Shown in pieces: positions 63,635 to 64,000 of a DNA stretch of 64,000 nt (positions are counted from its first letter, which is position 1; each line of letters begins with the position of its first letter). The notes under the pieces were generated by a model. It was not told where the DNA came from and did no database searches. It worked only from the letters and a program-made list of their open reading frames with translations. Source of the DNA: Rhodobacter sp. TJ_12. Lineage in GTDB: Bacteria > Pseudomonadota > Alphaproteobacteria > Rhodobacterales > Rhodobacteraceae. The stretch covers positions 1 through 64,000 of the forward strand of contig NZ_NRRD01000018.1 of assembly GCF_020023995.1 (NCBI RefSeq), given 5' to 3'. A program made the translations under genes and the position numbers.

Positions 63635-64000
63635 CAGCTTCACTGCTGCGTCTATCTTGTTCGGCAACTGGAATCATGAACAACCAATTTCCATTGTTGG
63701 CGAAGTTTGGTGGCTCGCCTTTAGGCCAAGTGTAGCAATTGCCCGGGGGAAAGTTGCTCTCGCGCGGCTGCGCGGCGACTTAAGGGCACTTGGGAGAGCG
63801 AGCTGTGCCTGCCGATCTGGTGCGTACGAGATTACGATAGGTGCGGGGGCGCGGGAAAATAGATCGCGCGCCCGCGCCCGCTGACGCGGGGCGGAGCTAA
63901 CGACAGGGGTGGGGAAAAACAGAACCGGGCTAAGAAAAGCGGAAGCCTTTACGACAGGCAGGGGAAAGGGGCGAAGCCTTCACGACAGGCGCCGGATGAG
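63611..64000. repeat. Right edge: repeated ACGACAGG elements, no gene
   Basis: No credible gene in about 390 bases. The sequence GAAGCCTTTACGACAGGC (63942-63959) recurs as GAAGCCTTCACGACAGGC (63973-63990), with a period of 31 and one mismatch, and a third ACGACAGG stands at 63900-63907, followed by similar GGGGAAA text. A 14-bp direct repeat copy lies at 63876-63889. The repeats may continue beyond the window. They could be plasmid-type iterons or part of a mobile element. Confidence 0.55.

Noticed and set aside
63627-63884. 85-codon frame near the right edge
   Set aside because: No ribosome site, unlikely composition, and it overlaps the repeat-rich stretch.
63900-63990. CRISPR array
   Set aside because: Only three short cores with irregular spacing (51 and 31 bases); spacers are partly similar and no cas gene is present.

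Overview
The window looks like a piece of a GC-rich alphaproteobacterial chromosome, most likely Rhodobacterales (Rhodobacter/Paracoccus-like). The signs are housekeeping genes (topA, dnaG, rpoD, hom, thrC, recJ, glpX), family-typical small proteins (an IARWARSRDGRE protein like the one given DUF6280, and a PopZ/DUF2497-type acidic protein), and dense short operons with ATGA stop/start overlaps. No 16S rRNA is present, so a genus cannot be given.

Layout. 1-1.9 kb: end of a broken prophage on the minus strand (HK97-type capsid and an N-terminally truncated ClpP-like head protease), abutting an orphan gene tail and the 5' half of a tRNA-Cys that looks like an attachment site. 2.1-12.6 kb: pcm-like methyltransferase, TolC-type outer membrane protein, PopZ-like protein, YgfZ, an MsbA-like ABC exporter, a class V aminotransferase, DUF305 and DUF6858 proteins, and a HisC-like aminotransferase. 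12.7-18.3 kb: enoyl-CoA hydratase; a minus-strand operon of a UPF0104 membrane protein, a DprE1-like oxidase and a DprE2-like reductase; and a succinyl-CoA:3-ketoacid-type CoA transferase operon interrupted by a small low-GC ORF bounded by 17-bp direct repeats. 18.4-39 kb: topA, dprA, tldD, thrC, an M16 peptidase, two acetyltransferases, a GlcD-like oxidase, mtnP-apt-DUF1444, EcsC, tRNA-Glu, recJ, glpX, a ceramidase-like protein, hom. 39-47 kb: a TetR regulator with a palindromic operator, three TadE/TadG-type pilus genes, dnaG and rpoD.

47.3-58.4 kb holds accessory metabolism and stress genes: choline sulfatase, an arsenic operon (ArsR-ArsC fusion, GAPDH, ArsJ), a small cytochrome c, a P1B-4 metal ATPase, a hydrolase/membrane fusion, and a SulP transporter with a universal stress protein. 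In the arsenic operon, GAPDH should make 1-arseno-3-phosphoglycerate, which ArsJ exports, under an unusual cysteine-free ArsR domain fused to arsenate reductase.

58.7-64 kb is a lower-GC island and the most interesting part. Two overlapping reverse-transcriptase genes (413 and 668 aa) match the layout of a type 3 defence-associated reverse transcriptase system (DRT3). Just downstream on the same strand is a structured stretch closed by a perfect 10-bp stem, with an ACACAC tract beside the 3' arm; I propose it as the template-bearing ncRNA. The second RT carries YVDN in place of the YxDD box. A serine recombinase and short repeats lie at the right edge. All structures and identities were read by eye, without searches.
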